In this document: positions 41,831-50,423 of the stretch, piece after piece
Numbering within the stretch: position 1 is the stretch's first letter
Layout of the letters: each line of letters starts with the position of its first letter
Assembly: GCA_964468185.1 (NCBI GenBank)
Contig: CAYXTR010000014.1
Span: forward strand, 1-64,000
Direction of reading: 5' to 3'
DNA: 64,000 nt
Origin: JANQFV01 sp964468185
Lineage (GTDB): Bacteria > Planctomycetota > Phycisphaerae > UBA1845 > Fen-1342
Translations under genes and position numbers: made by a program
The notes under the pieces: model-generated
What the model saw: only the letters and a program-made list of their open reading frames with translations
What the model was told of the DNA's origin: nothing
Databases searched by the model: none

Positions 41831-43192
41831 CTAACCCGTTGTATCGTCATCGCTCGGCGGTCGGGTCCGCTCACGCACTTTGCGCAATCGGTCCCCGATG
41901 TCCGCCTCCGCGCCATGACTGGTCGGATTGTAATACGTCTTGGCCGCGCCAAGGTAGTCCTGCCGGACAACACCCGACGGGTCATCATGAGGATACACGT
42001 AATCCCCGCCGCGGCCCAGTCGTCCGGCCCCACGATAACTCGCATCCTTCAGATGATCCGGCACCGGCAAACTGACCCCGTCCCGCACGTCCTGCCGGGC
42101 GGCAGCAATCGCCTTGGTCACTGCGTTCGACTTCGGCGCACACGCGATGTACGTCGCCGCCTGCGACAGCGCGTACTCACATTCCGGCAAGCCCACCGCC
42201 TGCGTAATCTGCACTGCCGCCGCCGCCAGGATCATCGCCTGCGGATCCGCATTGCCCACGTCCTCGGACGCACAAATGGCAATCCGACGGGCGATGAACC
42301 GCGGATCCTCACCCCCTTCCAGCATCCGGGCCAGCCAATACAGGGCCGCATCCGGATCACTACCCCGCATCGATTTGATCAACGCTGACGCCACGTCGTA
42401 GTGCACGTCCCCGCTGGCATCATATGCGACCGCCTTTCGTTGCAGTGACTCCGCCGCCACCTCGAGCGTTACATGCGGAGCATGCGATTGATCGACATCG
42501 CCAGCCTGCCGCCCCTGCTGCGAGCGTACCGCCACTTCCAAGGCCGATAACGCTCGCCGGGCATCCCCATCCGCCTTCTCGGCCAGAAAGCGCAGGGCTT
42601 CATCGTCCGCCGTCGCCCGCGTGCACCCCAACCCACGCTCCGCGTCGGTCAATGCCCGCCGAAGAATCGTCTCCAACTCGGCCGGCGCGAGCGGCTTCAG
42701 CTCGAAGATCTGACTGCGCGAGATCAGGGGGTTGTTGACCGAAAAGAACGGGTTTTCCGTGGTGGCCCCGACCAGTAGCAGCGTCCCCTCCTCAACGTCT
42801 TTCAGCAGAACATCCTGCTGAGCACGATTGAAACGATGAATCTCATCCAGGAAGAGCACCGTCCTCTGCTCCGCCGTCGTCAATCGGTCGTGCGCGGCAT
42901 CGATAATACGCCGGACGTCCTTCACGCCGGCCTCAGCCGCGTGCAACGTCACAAACGCTGCCTGCGTGTGATTGGCGATCAGGCGGGCCAGCGTCGTCTT
43001 GCCGGTGCCCGGCGGGCCATAGAGGATCAGACTCCCCAGTCGGTCCGCCTCCAGCAGGCGACGCAACAACTTCCCCGGACCGGCGAAGTGCTCCTGTCCG
43101 ACAAACTCACTCAGGTCTCGGGGCCGCATGCGCACGGCCAATGGCTGCACCCGGTGGCGCGCCTCCTCACGCTGTGCGGCGAACAGATCCAT
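41831..43192 (-). CDS. rarA: Replication-associated recombination protein A (AAA+ ATPase, RarA/MgsA)
   Basis: 453 residues. MRPRDLSEFVGQEHFAGPGKLLRRLLEADRL is the family N-terminus. Walker A is GPPGTGKTT and Walker B is LFLDEIHRFNRAQQD. Sensor 1 lies in LLVGATTENPFFSVNNPLISRS, and the C-terminal region contains DPDAALYWLARMLEGGEDPRFIARR and HLKDASY. RarA acts at stalled replication forks. The frame is open to 43324, but ATG 43192 gives the normal MDLFA start; the ribosome site is weak. It lies between fliM and the folate gene in one direction. Confidence 0.94.
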   Translation of the reverse strand: MDLFAAQREEARHRVQPLAVRMRPRDLSEFVGQEHFAGPGKLLRRLLEADRLGSLILYGPPGTGKTTLARLIANHTQAAFVTLHAAEAGVKDVRRIIDAAHDRLTTAEQRTVLFLDEIHRFNRAQQDVLLKDVEEGTLLLVGATTENPFFSVNNPLISRSQIFELKPLAPAELETILRRALTDAERGLGCTRATADDEALRFLAEKADGDARRALSALEVAVRSQQGRQAGDVDQSHAPHVTLEVAAESLQRKAVAYDASGDVHYDVASALIKSMRGSDPDAALYWLARMLEGGEDPRFIARRIAICASEDVGNADPQAMILAAAAVQITQAVGLPECEYALSQAATYIACAPKSNAVTKAIAAARQDVRDGVSLPVPDHLKDASYRGAGRLGRGGDYVYPHDDPSGVVRQDYLGAAKTYYNPTSHGAEADIGDRLRKVRERTRPPSDDDTTG

Positions 43193-43226
43193 ACACAGGA
43201 GTATACCCCGACTTGCCCGTCCGGGT

Positions 43227-44258
43227 TCAGATCCCCTCGTCGATCTCCGCTTTGCGGACAATCCGAATTGCCCGCCGGCCCCGGAGCTGACCCGGCCGCC
43301 CGGCGTACTTGTTCCGGCCCTCAATCTGGAGGATCAGGTCCTTGTTCACGTTCTTCTCGAGCTGGATGATATCGCCCTCACGCAGCGAGCGCAGCTCGTT
43401 CAACGTAATCTGCGTGCGACCCAGGAACGCCGTAAGCTGGACCTTGGAATGCGTCAGGTTGCGGACGATGCGATCGCGGATTTGCCGGTTCGAGCTCTTC
43501 CGCTGATACCCGAACCACGATTGCGTTGTGAGCTTGCTCAGCACGGACTCGATCGTGTTGAACGGAATGCAGATGCTCATCGTGCCCGCGCACTGCCCCA
43601 TCTTGATCTCAAACGTGATGAATACGACCACCTCGGTCGGGGCCACGATGTGCACCAGTTGCGGATTACTCTCGGTCTCGACAATCTGGAAATCCGCCTG
43701 CACCAGGTTGCTCCAGACCTCGGAGAGATGCTCCAGCGCCTTGTTGACCAGTCGGCGCATCAAGCGCCACTCGATCGCCGTGAGCGGCCGCTGCGGGATG
43801 AACATGTCCATACTGCTGCCACCCAGCAACCGATCAATGATCGGATAGACGATCAGCGGGCTGATCTCGACGCACATCTGCCCTTCCAGCGGCGGCGCCT
43901 GCACAATCACGAAGCAGGTGGGATTCGGTAGTGAGTGAATGAACTCGCTGTACGTGAGCTGCTCCACACCGACTACCCGCACGTCGATAATCGTGCGCAG
44001 AAAACCCGAAAGCGTCGCGCCGAAATTGCGGGCAAAGCCGTCGTGAATCGAACCCAGCGCCCGAATGTGGTCCTTGCTGACCCGCTCCGGCCGCTTGAAG
44101 TCATACGTGCTGACGTCCGTCCGGACAAACGATGGTGAGGCCTCGGAGACCGTGGCCCGCGCCGCCGGTTGCGCCGGAGCGGCCTCCTCCGCACCCCCCT
44201 CATCCGACACCGATGCCAGCAAGGCATCTATTTCGCTTTGGTCGAGAACGTCGCCCAT
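43227..44258 (-). CDS. fliM: Flagellar motor switch protein FliM
   Basis: 343 residues. The N-terminal peptide (LDQSEIDALLASV) is the CheY-P-binding segment, the middle domain has IRALGSIHDGFARNFGATLSGFLRT and FVIVQAPPLEGQMCVEISPLIVYPIIDRLLGG, and a C-terminal SpoA-like domain follows (VQLTAFLGRTQITLNELRSLREGDIIQLEK). FliM forms the C-ring that switches rotor direction. No other flagellar structural gene is near; it heads a set with rarA, cyclo-ligase and nadB, 34 bases before rarA. The CheB gene at the window end supports chemotaxis in this organism. Confidence 0.95.
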   Translation of the reverse strand: MGDVLDQSEIDALLASVSDEGGAEEAAPAQPAARATVSEASPSFVRTDVSTYDFKRPERVSKDHIRALGSIHDGFARNFGATLSGFLRTIIDVRVVGVEQLTYSEFIHSLPNPTCFVIVQAPPLEGQMCVEISPLIVYPIIDRLLGGSSMDMFIPQRPLTAIEWRLMRRLVNKALEHLSEVWSNLVQADFQIVETESNPQLVHIVAPTEVVVFITFEIKMGQCAGTMSICIPFNTIESVLSKLTTQSWFGYQRKSSNRQIRDRIVRNLTHSKVQLTAFLGRTQITLNELRSLREGDIIQLEKNVNKDLILQIEGRNKYAGRPGQLRGRRAIRIVRKAEIDEGI

Positions 44259-44341
44259 TCAACATCTCACCAGTCAGCCGAGCACTGCGGCATGTTCCAG
44301 GGCTTCACAGGCACGCACGGGGCCGCCGAAGCCTACTTCTG

Positions 44342-44383
44342 CTATCGGAAGGGTTTGCGATCGGCTTTGCGTCCTTCCGATAG
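44342..44383. repeat. Perfect 11-bp inverted repeat between fliM and the esterase gene
   Basis: CTATCGGAAGG (44342-44352) and CCTTCCGATAG (44373-44383) are exact complements around a 20-base loop. It lies about 85 bases upstream of fliM and 170 bases upstream of the esterase. Neither flank has a T-run, so it is not an ordinary terminator. Confidence 0.6.
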
Positions 44384-44550
44384 TGTGAGCCCCATCGGCT
44401 CCGCCGGACACTCTCTCGTCCCCCCCCCGCCGCCGCACTCCGCCGATTCCGCGAAACCTGCGCCGGCACCGCAGTTGTTGCGCCTGGTATTGCCGGCAGG
44501 CCGGCGGCCGCTACCATCGCACGGTAACACCCCGGAAACGGAGTACGACC

Positions 44551-45798
44551 ATGCCCCTGACAACCTTGCTGACGACGCTCCTGCTCACCCTTACCCTCGG
44601 CGAACCCGTCAGCGTCCACTTCGTCGCGGTCGTGCCAGATTTGCCCGCCGCACAACCACCTGCCATCTTCCTGGCCAGTGACGCGGACAATTGGAAGCCT
44701 GCCGCCCGCCGCCTGCCCAAAGTCGCCGACGGACTCTACATCGCCACCATCGAACTGCCCCCCGGGCAAAAGCTGCGCTACAAATTCACGCGCACCGGCC
44801 TGTGGCGAACCGTCGAGAAGGCTGCCGACGGCGGCGAGTTGCCCAACCGTCAATTGTCCGTTCCCGCCGACGTCGATTCGTTAGTGATTGTGCACCACGT
44901 ACAACGGTGGGCGGATCGCCCGGCACCGTCCAAGCGCCAGGTGCGCCTGGACGCCGAGTCCACCGCCGCCAGCCGCACCCAGCACACGCTCACTGGCGAC
45001 ATCCACTTTCACAATGACTTCCCCGCCCCGTCCCTGAACAACAAGCGCACCATCGCGGTCTACCTGCCCCCCGGCTACCGGAAAGACTCCCACCGGCGCT
45101 ATCCCGTCCTGTACATGCACGACGGCAACAACATCTTCGACGCCGCCACCTCATTCTCCGGCGTCGAATGGCAAGCCGACGAAACCGCGGAGAAACTCAT
45201 CAAGGCCGGGAAGATCACCCCCCTCATCATCGTCGGCATCTACAACACCCCTGAGCGACACAACGAGTACACCCCCTGGCGCGATGAGGGCCGCGGCGTA
45301 GGCGGTCGCGGCAACGCATACCTCGATTTCATCGTGGATTACGTCAAGCCGTTCATCGACCGCACCTATCGGACCCACCCGCAACGCGCACACACCGGCA
45401 TCGCCGGCGCGTCGCTCGGCGGCCTGATCTCGCTGTATGCCGCCTGCGAGCACCCCGACGTATTCGGCCGGGTCGCCGCCGTCTCACCCTCGCTCTGGTG
45501 GAACGAGGGAGCGATTCTTGAGGAAGTCCGCGCCCTGAAGTTGCCCGGCCCAACCCGCATCTGGCTCGACATGGGCACCGCGGAAGGTCACAAGCCGGGG
45601 CCGCATCAGCCCTCACGCTTCGTTAGCGATGCGCGGAAGTGCGTGCAGATCATCCGCGCTCACGCAGCAAACCTGCCAGGCCTGGTGCTCGAGTACAAGG
45701 AAACCCCGGAAGGCAAGCACCACGAATCATCCTGGGCGGCACGCTTCGACCAGGTTCTCGTTTTCCTCTACGGCCAAGATGAAGCCTCCAAGGACTAG
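44551..45798 (+). CDS. Exported esterase (enterochelin esterase/esterase D-like alpha/beta hydrolase) with N-terminal E-set-like domain
   Basis: 415 residues. A short hydrophobic N-terminus (LTTLLTTLLLTLTLG) suggests export. Residues 20-110 form an early-set beta-sandwich-like region (AIFLASDADNWKP, GLYIATIELPPGQKLRYKFTR) as found before Fes-type esterases. The catalytic domain has YLPPGYRKDSHRRYPVLYMHDGNNIFD, VGIYNTPERHNEYTPW, the nucleophile elbow GIAGASLGGLIS, and the histidine in KHHESSWAARF. Members hydrolyse siderophore or carbohydrate esters. GGAG seven bases before ATG 44551 supports the start. The substrate is unknown. Confidence 0.88.
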   Translation: MPLTTLLTTLLLTLTLGEPVSVHFVAVVPDLPAAQPPAIFLASDADNWKPAARRLPKVADGLYIATIELPPGQKLRYKFTRTGLWRTVEKAADGGELPNRQLSVPADVDSLVIVHHVQRWADRPAPSKRQVRLDAESTAASRTQHTLTGDIHFHNDFPAPSLNNKRTIAVYLPPGYRKDSHRRYPVLYMHDGNNIFDAATSFSGVEWQADETAEKLIKAGKITPLIIVGIYNTPERHNEYTPWRDEGRGVGGRGNAYLDFIVDYVKPFIDRTYRTHPQRAHTGIAGASLGGLISLYAACEHPDVFGRVAAVSPSLWWNEGAILEEVRALKLPGPTRIWLDMGTAEGHKPGPHQPSRFVSDARKCVQIIRAHAANLPGLVLEYKETPEGKHHESSWAARFDQVLVFLYGQDEASKD

Positions 45799-45946
45799 CC
45801 TCCCGCCCCAGCCGATTTCGGCCCACTTACTTATGGGGATTGCCGCTGCCGTCGCCGACAGTACTATGCATGCGAGGACTGCCCCCGCGTGCGAAGTGGA
45901 AGCGCACCGCCGGCATCCAACCAGTGATCACGGGAACACCACGCGC

Positions 45947-47245
45947 ATGAACTCGCAGAAGCCGGTCAGCCTGAGCATGAACGTGCGGGGGATGGGACCA
46001 TCGGCCACCCTGGCCATCAACGAGCGCTGCCGCGAACTGCGCCGCCAGGGCCGCACCATCTACAACATGGGGCTCGGACAATCGCCCTTCCCCGTACCCG
46101 AGTCCGTCGTCGAGGCGCTCCGCACCAACGCCCACCAGAAGGACTATCTCCCCGTCAAAGGCCTGCGCGAATTGCGCGGCGCCGTCGCCGATTTCCACAG
46201 CAAACGCGACAAGACCGAAGCACACCCCGACGGCGTCATTATCGGACCCGGCTCCAAAGAACTCATGTTCCTCGTCCAACTCGCTTTCTACGGCGAGATC
46301 CTCGTCACCACCCCCTGCTGGGTCTCCTACATGCCCCAGGCCCGCATCATCGGTCGCCGCATCAGCCGCATTCACACCACCTACGAGCGCGGCTGGAAAG
46401 TCACTGCCGAGCAATTCCACCAAGCCCTCGAGATCGTCCAGGACGACTACCGCCCGCGGCTGCTCGTACTCAACTATCCCGCCAACCCCACCGGCATCAC
46501 CTATACCCCCGCAGAGCTCATGCTCCTCGCTGAGGTCGCCCGCCAATTCAACGTCATCGTGCTTTCCGACGAGATCTACGGCGAGCTACACCACCAGGGC
46601 CAGCACGTCTCCATCGCCCGCTTCTACCCCGAAGGAACGATCGTCAGCTCGGGCCTCTCAAAGTGGTGCGGCGCCGGTGGCTGGCGGCTGGGAACGTTCT
46701 GGTTTCCGCCCAACTTGTACTGGCTGCTCGATGCGCTGGCCGCGGTCGCGAGCGAAACCTACACCTCCGTCAGCGCCCCGATTCAGCACGCCGCGGTCCA
46801 TGCGTTCTCCGGCGGTGTCGATATCGAACGCTACCTGTGGCACGCCCGGCGCATTCTGTCGGGCGTTGGGCAGCGCTGCACCGAAATCCTCCAGGGCGCG
46901 GGCCTGCGCGTGCATCCGCCGGAAGGCGCCTTCTACCTGTTCGTCGACTTCGCCCCACTGGAGGAACCGCTCCGTGCCAAGGGCATCACGAACGGCCGCG
47001 TCTTGTGCGAGCGCTTGCTCGAAGAGGCCTCCGTCGCCTGCCTGCCCGGCAGCGCCTTCGCCCGCTCACGCGCCGAGCTCAGCGCTCGGCTCGCCTACAT
47101 CGACTTCGACGGCGCCCGTGCGCTCGCCGCCAGCGAGAACATCCCCCTGCATGAACCCCTGCCGGACGATTTCATCCGCCAATGGTGCGGCCGCGCCATT
47201 CAAGGCGCCGAGCGCATCGCCGAATGGGTCGGACAAACCCTGTAG
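45947..47245 (+). CDS. PLP-dependent class I/II aminotransferase
   Basis: 432 residues. Fold-type I features are YNMGLGQSPFPVPESVVEAL, the DYLPVKGLRELRGAVADF segment, VLNYPANPTGITYTPAEL, VLSDEIYGELHH (PLP ring Asp) and the Schiff-base lysine in SSGLSKWCGAGGWRLG. The C-terminal substrate arginine region is SARLAYIDFDG. Family members transfer amino groups between amino and oxo acids; the specific pair cannot be read here. The open frame begins at 45629, inside the esterase gene, but ATG 45947 gives a normal N-terminus. Same direction as the esterase, 148 bases later. Confidence 0.9.
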   Translation: MNSQKPVSLSMNVRGMGPSATLAINERCRELRRQGRTIYNMGLGQSPFPVPESVVEALRTNAHQKDYLPVKGLRELRGAVADFHSKRDKTEAHPDGVIIGPGSKELMFLVQLAFYGEILVTTPCWVSYMPQARIIGRRISRIHTTYERGWKVTAEQFHQALEIVQDDYRPRLLVLNYPANPTGITYTPAELMLLAEVARQFNVIVLSDEIYGELHHQGQHVSIARFYPEGTIVSSGLSKWCGAGGWRLGTFWFPPNLYWLLDALAAVASETYTSVSAPIQHAAVHAFSGGVDIERYLWHARRILSGVGQRCTEILQGAGLRVHPPEGAFYLFVDFAPLEEPLRAKGITNGRVLCERLLEEASVACLPGSAFARSRAELSARLAYIDFDGARALAASENIPLHEPLPDDFIRQWCGRAIQGAERIAEWVGQTL

Positions 47246-47267
47246 CGTCAGGCGGCCAAGCCTGACG
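47246..47267 (+). terminator. Hairpin directly after the aminotransferase stop
   Basis: CGTCAGGC (47246-47253) pairs with GCCTGACG (47260-47267) across a 6-base loop beginning the base after the stop codon. It is followed by C-rich rather than T-rich sequence, so termination strength is uncertain. Confidence 0.55.
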
Positions 47268-47314
47268 TCCCCCACCGTCACGGCGGCGTCCGCGGTTGCT
47301 CAGATGGCTCCCGG

Positions 47315-48295
47315 CTACGGTTGCAGCGTCTCTTTGCGCTGCGCACTCTCGTTCATCAGACGTTCGTACTTTCGCTTCAGATCGCGGTCGAGCACACGAA
47401 TATCCGCCTTGTCAAACAGCACGCGCAGGAGTTGGTTCATCTGCTCGGCCGCCTCACGATTGCGCATCTGCCGCTCAAGCTTCTCCCGCACGTCCATGTA
47501 GCGCACATCCTCCGGCGGAATGCGTCGCTCCAGCTTGAGAATGTGGGTCCACGAACCCACCCGAACGGCACCCGAAATCTCACCTTCGCGGAGCGAAAAC
47601 GCCGCCTCCCGCAACACCGGCGCCACATCTTCGTCCTTGAACGTGAACGGTGGCAGCAACCCGCCATTGGCCGCCGTGTCCGCATTCTGGCTCACCCGCC
47701 GGGCGACTTCTTCAAACGGCACGCCTTGCGCCAGCAAATCGAACGCCTGATTCAAGGCATCGGCATTGTTGACCTGCACGTGTCGGACCTCGACTTTTGT
47801 GCCATACACACGGGCGAACTCCTCGCGCAGCGTGGCATCATTGACTTGAAAATCGCGCTCGACAATCTTCCGCAGGTGCGCGTTGCGCTCCATACCGATC
47901 ATGAATTCGACGAGTGTCAGGTTCCGCTCACGCAGAATGCCGTCCAGCACTTGCCGCTTCTCCTGATTACCGAGGGCTTGTCCCGACGCGTCAACCTCGG
48001 GCGCAATGCGGTCGAGCGCCTGCTCGAACTCCCGCTGTACGTCGGCATCCGTTACGCGTATCCCCAACCGCTCCGTCTCCGACTTGGCCAGTTCCAGGGC
48101 GATGAGCTGCTGGAGGATACTCAGTCCGTGGGCTTCCTTCAGCACCTCGCGCAGCCGCATCTGTGTGACCGGCTCACCATTGACGACCGCAACCGCGTCC
48201 CCGTCCGCCTGCACCACCGGTAGAACCAGCACCGCCGTCACCAACCCCACTAAGCCAACGCACCTTGTCCCTGCTATCCATAACGGAGTCTGCAT
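47315..48295 (-). CDS. Exported SurA/PrsA-like peptidyl-prolyl isomerase
   Basis: 326 residues. A signal peptide (CVGLVGLVTAVLVLPVVQADG) is followed by a SurA-type N-terminal chaperone helix bundle (VAVVNGEPVTQMRLREVLKEAHGLSILQQLIALELAK) and a parvulin domain (VRHVQVNNADALNQAFDLLAQGVPFEEVARRVSQNADTAANGGLLPPFTF, then FSLREGEISGAVRVGSWTHILKLE). It should help fold exported proteins. GGAGG with a 5-base spacer selects ATG 48295 over GTG 48307. It is the last gene of a leftward series, 50 bases after nif3. Confidence 0.88.
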   Translation of the reverse strand: MQTPLWIAGTRCVGLVGLVTAVLVLPVVQADGDAVAVVNGEPVTQMRLREVLKEAHGLSILQQLIALELAKSETERLGIRVTDADVQREFEQALDRIAPEVDASGQALGNQEKRQVLDGILRERNLTLVEFMIGMERNAHLRKIVERDFQVNDATLREEFARVYGTKVEVRHVQVNNADALNQAFDLLAQGVPFEEVARRVSQNADTAANGGLLPPFTFKDEDVAPVLREAAFSLREGEISGAVRVGSWTHILKLERRIPPEDVRYMDVREKLERQMRNREAAEQMNQLLRVLFDKADIRVLDRDLKRKYERLMNESAQRKETLQP

Positions 48296-48345
48296 GATTA
48301 CCTCCACTGCATTCCGAAACCCAAATGCTACCGCCCGCCCGGCCT

Positions 48346-49485
48346 TCAGGGCAGTGGTCGCAACGGAGCAGCATCCTTGCGCGCGACGGCTACGTGCAGC
48401 GCCGGCAGCCGCGTCTTGAGCGATCGCCGCAGCACATCCAGCATCGGCCGTTCGCTCGCATAGTGCCCCGCGTGCACCGCCGTGACATCCCGCTTAACCA
48501 GCTCCAGCGCGTCATGGTGCTTGAACTCACCCGTCACATACAGGGCTTCCGAATCACGAAAGCTGCGTACGCCGAAGGCCCCAGCGGCCGTGACGACGCG
48601 CTTGAAAGAACGTCTCAAGTCCCCAACGACCGTAGCGCACGAAAGATCGACGATCCGCCCCAACTCCTCCACCAGCTTCGTGCCACGCGTCGCACGCTTC
48701 AGTTCGCCGACCCGCCCCATGCCCGCCGCACCCCGCTGCCCCACTTCGTGCACGGGAAACAGGTCAAACGCCGGCTCCTCGTATGAATGCTCGGCATAGA
48801 GCGTGCGCACCACCTCTCCCAGCCGCGCACGGGGCACGATCATCTCGAGCCGCGTTTCGTCCGCATACTCCAGCACTCCTCTGCGCCCCACGGTCGGATT
48901 GGTTGACTCGTCACCCCGAAACGTCCCGCGCCCCGACAGTTCATAACTGCATTCCGAATAGTGCCCGATCACCCCCGCCCCCGCCGCAGACAACGCCGTC
49001 CGCAGTGCGTCCACCTCCGCCGGCGGCACGAAGACCACCAGCTTCAGGGCCCGCGCCTCCGTCACCAGCGGTTCCAGCGGATAGCGTCGCGCAACGTCGA
49101 ACGCATCCAGCAGCACATCATTCGTACCACCCACCGCCGCGTCGAGCGCCGTGTGCATGGAAATCACTGACACGCGCGCTGCCAGCAAATCCGGCAACCG
49201 CGTCGTCGGACACGCCGCCGCCGGCGTCACCGCCCGAATGCCCTTGAAGATCGGCGGGTGATAGGCAATGACCAGATCCACTCCTCTCGACAGCACCTCA
49301 TTCGCGACCACATCCGTCAGATCGATCGCCAGCAGCGCGCTGCCAACCGGCCATTCGTCGCGACCCGCCAGCAAACCCACATTATCCCAGTCCGCCGCCA
49401 ACGCGAACGGTGCCAGTTCATTCAGACAGGCATACACGTCCCGCACGTGTACCTGACCGCTATTCCGCGCCTTTCTCTTAACCAT
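48346..49485 (-). CDS. Nif3-like dinuclear metal center protein (YbgI/GTP cyclohydrolase I type 2 family)
   Basis: 379 residues. WDNVGLLAGRDEWPV, then DVVANEVLSRGVDLVIAYHPPIFKGIRAV (metal-binding histidine), VISMHTALDAAVGGTNDVLLDAF, and C-terminal VTGEFKHHDALELVKRDVTAVHAGHYASERPML complete the dinuclear site. The central insertion (about residues 145-245, starting LKLVVFVPPAEVDALRTALSAAGAGVIG) is the CutA-like/PII-like domain of the long form. The biological role of the family is not settled. It begins 48 bases after the pabC stop. Confidence 0.93.
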   Translation of the reverse strand: MVKRKARNSGQVHVRDVYACLNELAPFALAADWDNVGLLAGRDEWPVGSALLAIDLTDVVANEVLSRGVDLVIAYHPPIFKGIRAVTPAAACPTTRLPDLLAARVSVISMHTALDAAVGGTNDVLLDAFDVARRYPLEPLVTEARALKLVVFVPPAEVDALRTALSAAGAGVIGHYSECSYELSGRGTFRGDESTNPTVGRRGVLEYADETRLEMIVPRARLGEVVRTLYAEHSYEEPAFDLFPVHEVGQRGAAGMGRVGELKRATRGTKLVEELGRIVDLSCATVVGDLRRSFKRVVTAAGAFGVRSFRDSEALYVTGEFKHHDALELVKRDVTAVHAGHYASERPMLDVLRRSLKTRLPALHVAVARKDAAPLRPLP

Positions 49486-49532
49486 ACATCCTCGCTCTCA
49501 CCGGGCGGCCCGGTCTCTGCACCCCTCCCACG

Positions 49533-50423
49533 TTACAGATCTTCGTCACCCTCGTCGCCCGCGCATTCCTTCTCAATCTGCTCACTGTAGGCGACGGCCA
49601 GCCGCTTCGTAATCTCGCCCGGCTTTTCGGTCCCCACCGGCTCGCGCTCGATCCGCACAACGGGCACCAGCTCCATCATGCTGTTGGTCAAAAACACCTC
49701 GTCAGCCGCAAGTAGTTCGTCCAGCGTGATCGGCCGCTCCTGCACCGCAATCCCCTCCAGCTGCGCCAGTTCCAGCACCGTCGCCCGGGTGATCCCCGGC
49801 AGTACCGGTGTCTCCAGCGGCGGCGTCAACAACTGCTCATTCTGCACCAGAAACACCGAGCTGATTGACCCCTCCGCCAGGCGCGTATCGACCGTAAACC
49901 ACAGCGACTCGAACGCTCCCGCGGCGTGCGCCTGGCGCAAGGCCGCCAGCCGCGAAAAGTAACTCGTCGTCTTGTGGCCCGCGGTCGGCTCACTCGCATG
50001 CTGGCGATACTTGCTGATCGCGACGGTCACGCCCGCGGTATACAGTTCATCCGGATAACCCTGCCCCGGCGCTGCGGAGGCCACCACGGTCAGTTCCGGC
50101 ACTTCAGTCGCTGCGACATGTAACGACCCCGTCGTAACCGTGAGCCGCACGCGCGTGTCCACGCCCGTCGTCGCCGAGAGCACCTGCTGCACGTTCTCGC
50201 GCAACTCATCCGCATCTGGCATCACGGTCCAGCCCAAGGCCCGCGCCGAGTCAATCAGCCGGTCAAGATGGCGCTCCAGCCGAAACACCCGGCCCGCGTA
50301 CGACCGCATCGTCTCAAACAGTCCGATGCCCTGCATGAAGCCCGAATCGAACACGCTGACCCGCGCTTCTTCGCCGCGCATCAACACCCCGTTCAGGCTG
50401 ACCCAATGTTGCGTTGTATTCAT
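49533..50423 (-). CDS. pabC: 4-amino-4-deoxychorismate lyase (class IV aminotransferase fold)
   Basis: 296 residues. MNTTQHWVSLNGVLMRGEEARVSVFDSGFMQGIGLFETMRSYAG is the class IV N-terminus, LERHLDRLIDSARALG follows, and the PLP lysine lies in AGHKTTSYFSRLAALRQA. AEGSISSVFLVQNEQLLTPPLETPVLPGITRATVLELA is the family signature. Branched-chain or D-amino-acid aminotransferases share this fold, but the ATGA overlap with pabB strongly supports the lyase that releases p-aminobenzoate for folate. The frame opens at 50456, but ATG 50423 is used because of the overlap. The acidic C-terminus (KECAGDEGDEDL) is unusual. Confidence 0.88.
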   Translation of the reverse strand: MNTTQHWVSLNGVLMRGEEARVSVFDSGFMQGIGLFETMRSYAGRVFRLERHLDRLIDSARALGWTVMPDADELRENVQQVLSATTGVDTRVRLTVTTGSLHVAATEVPELTVVASAAPGQGYPDELYTAGVTVAISKYRQHASEPTAGHKTTSYFSRLAALRQAHAAGAFESLWFTVDTRLAEGSISSVFLVQNEQLLTPPLETPVLPGITRATVLELAQLEGIAVQERPITLDELLAADEVFLTNSMMELVPVVRIEREPVGTEKPGEITKRLAVAYSEQIEKECAGDEGDEDL

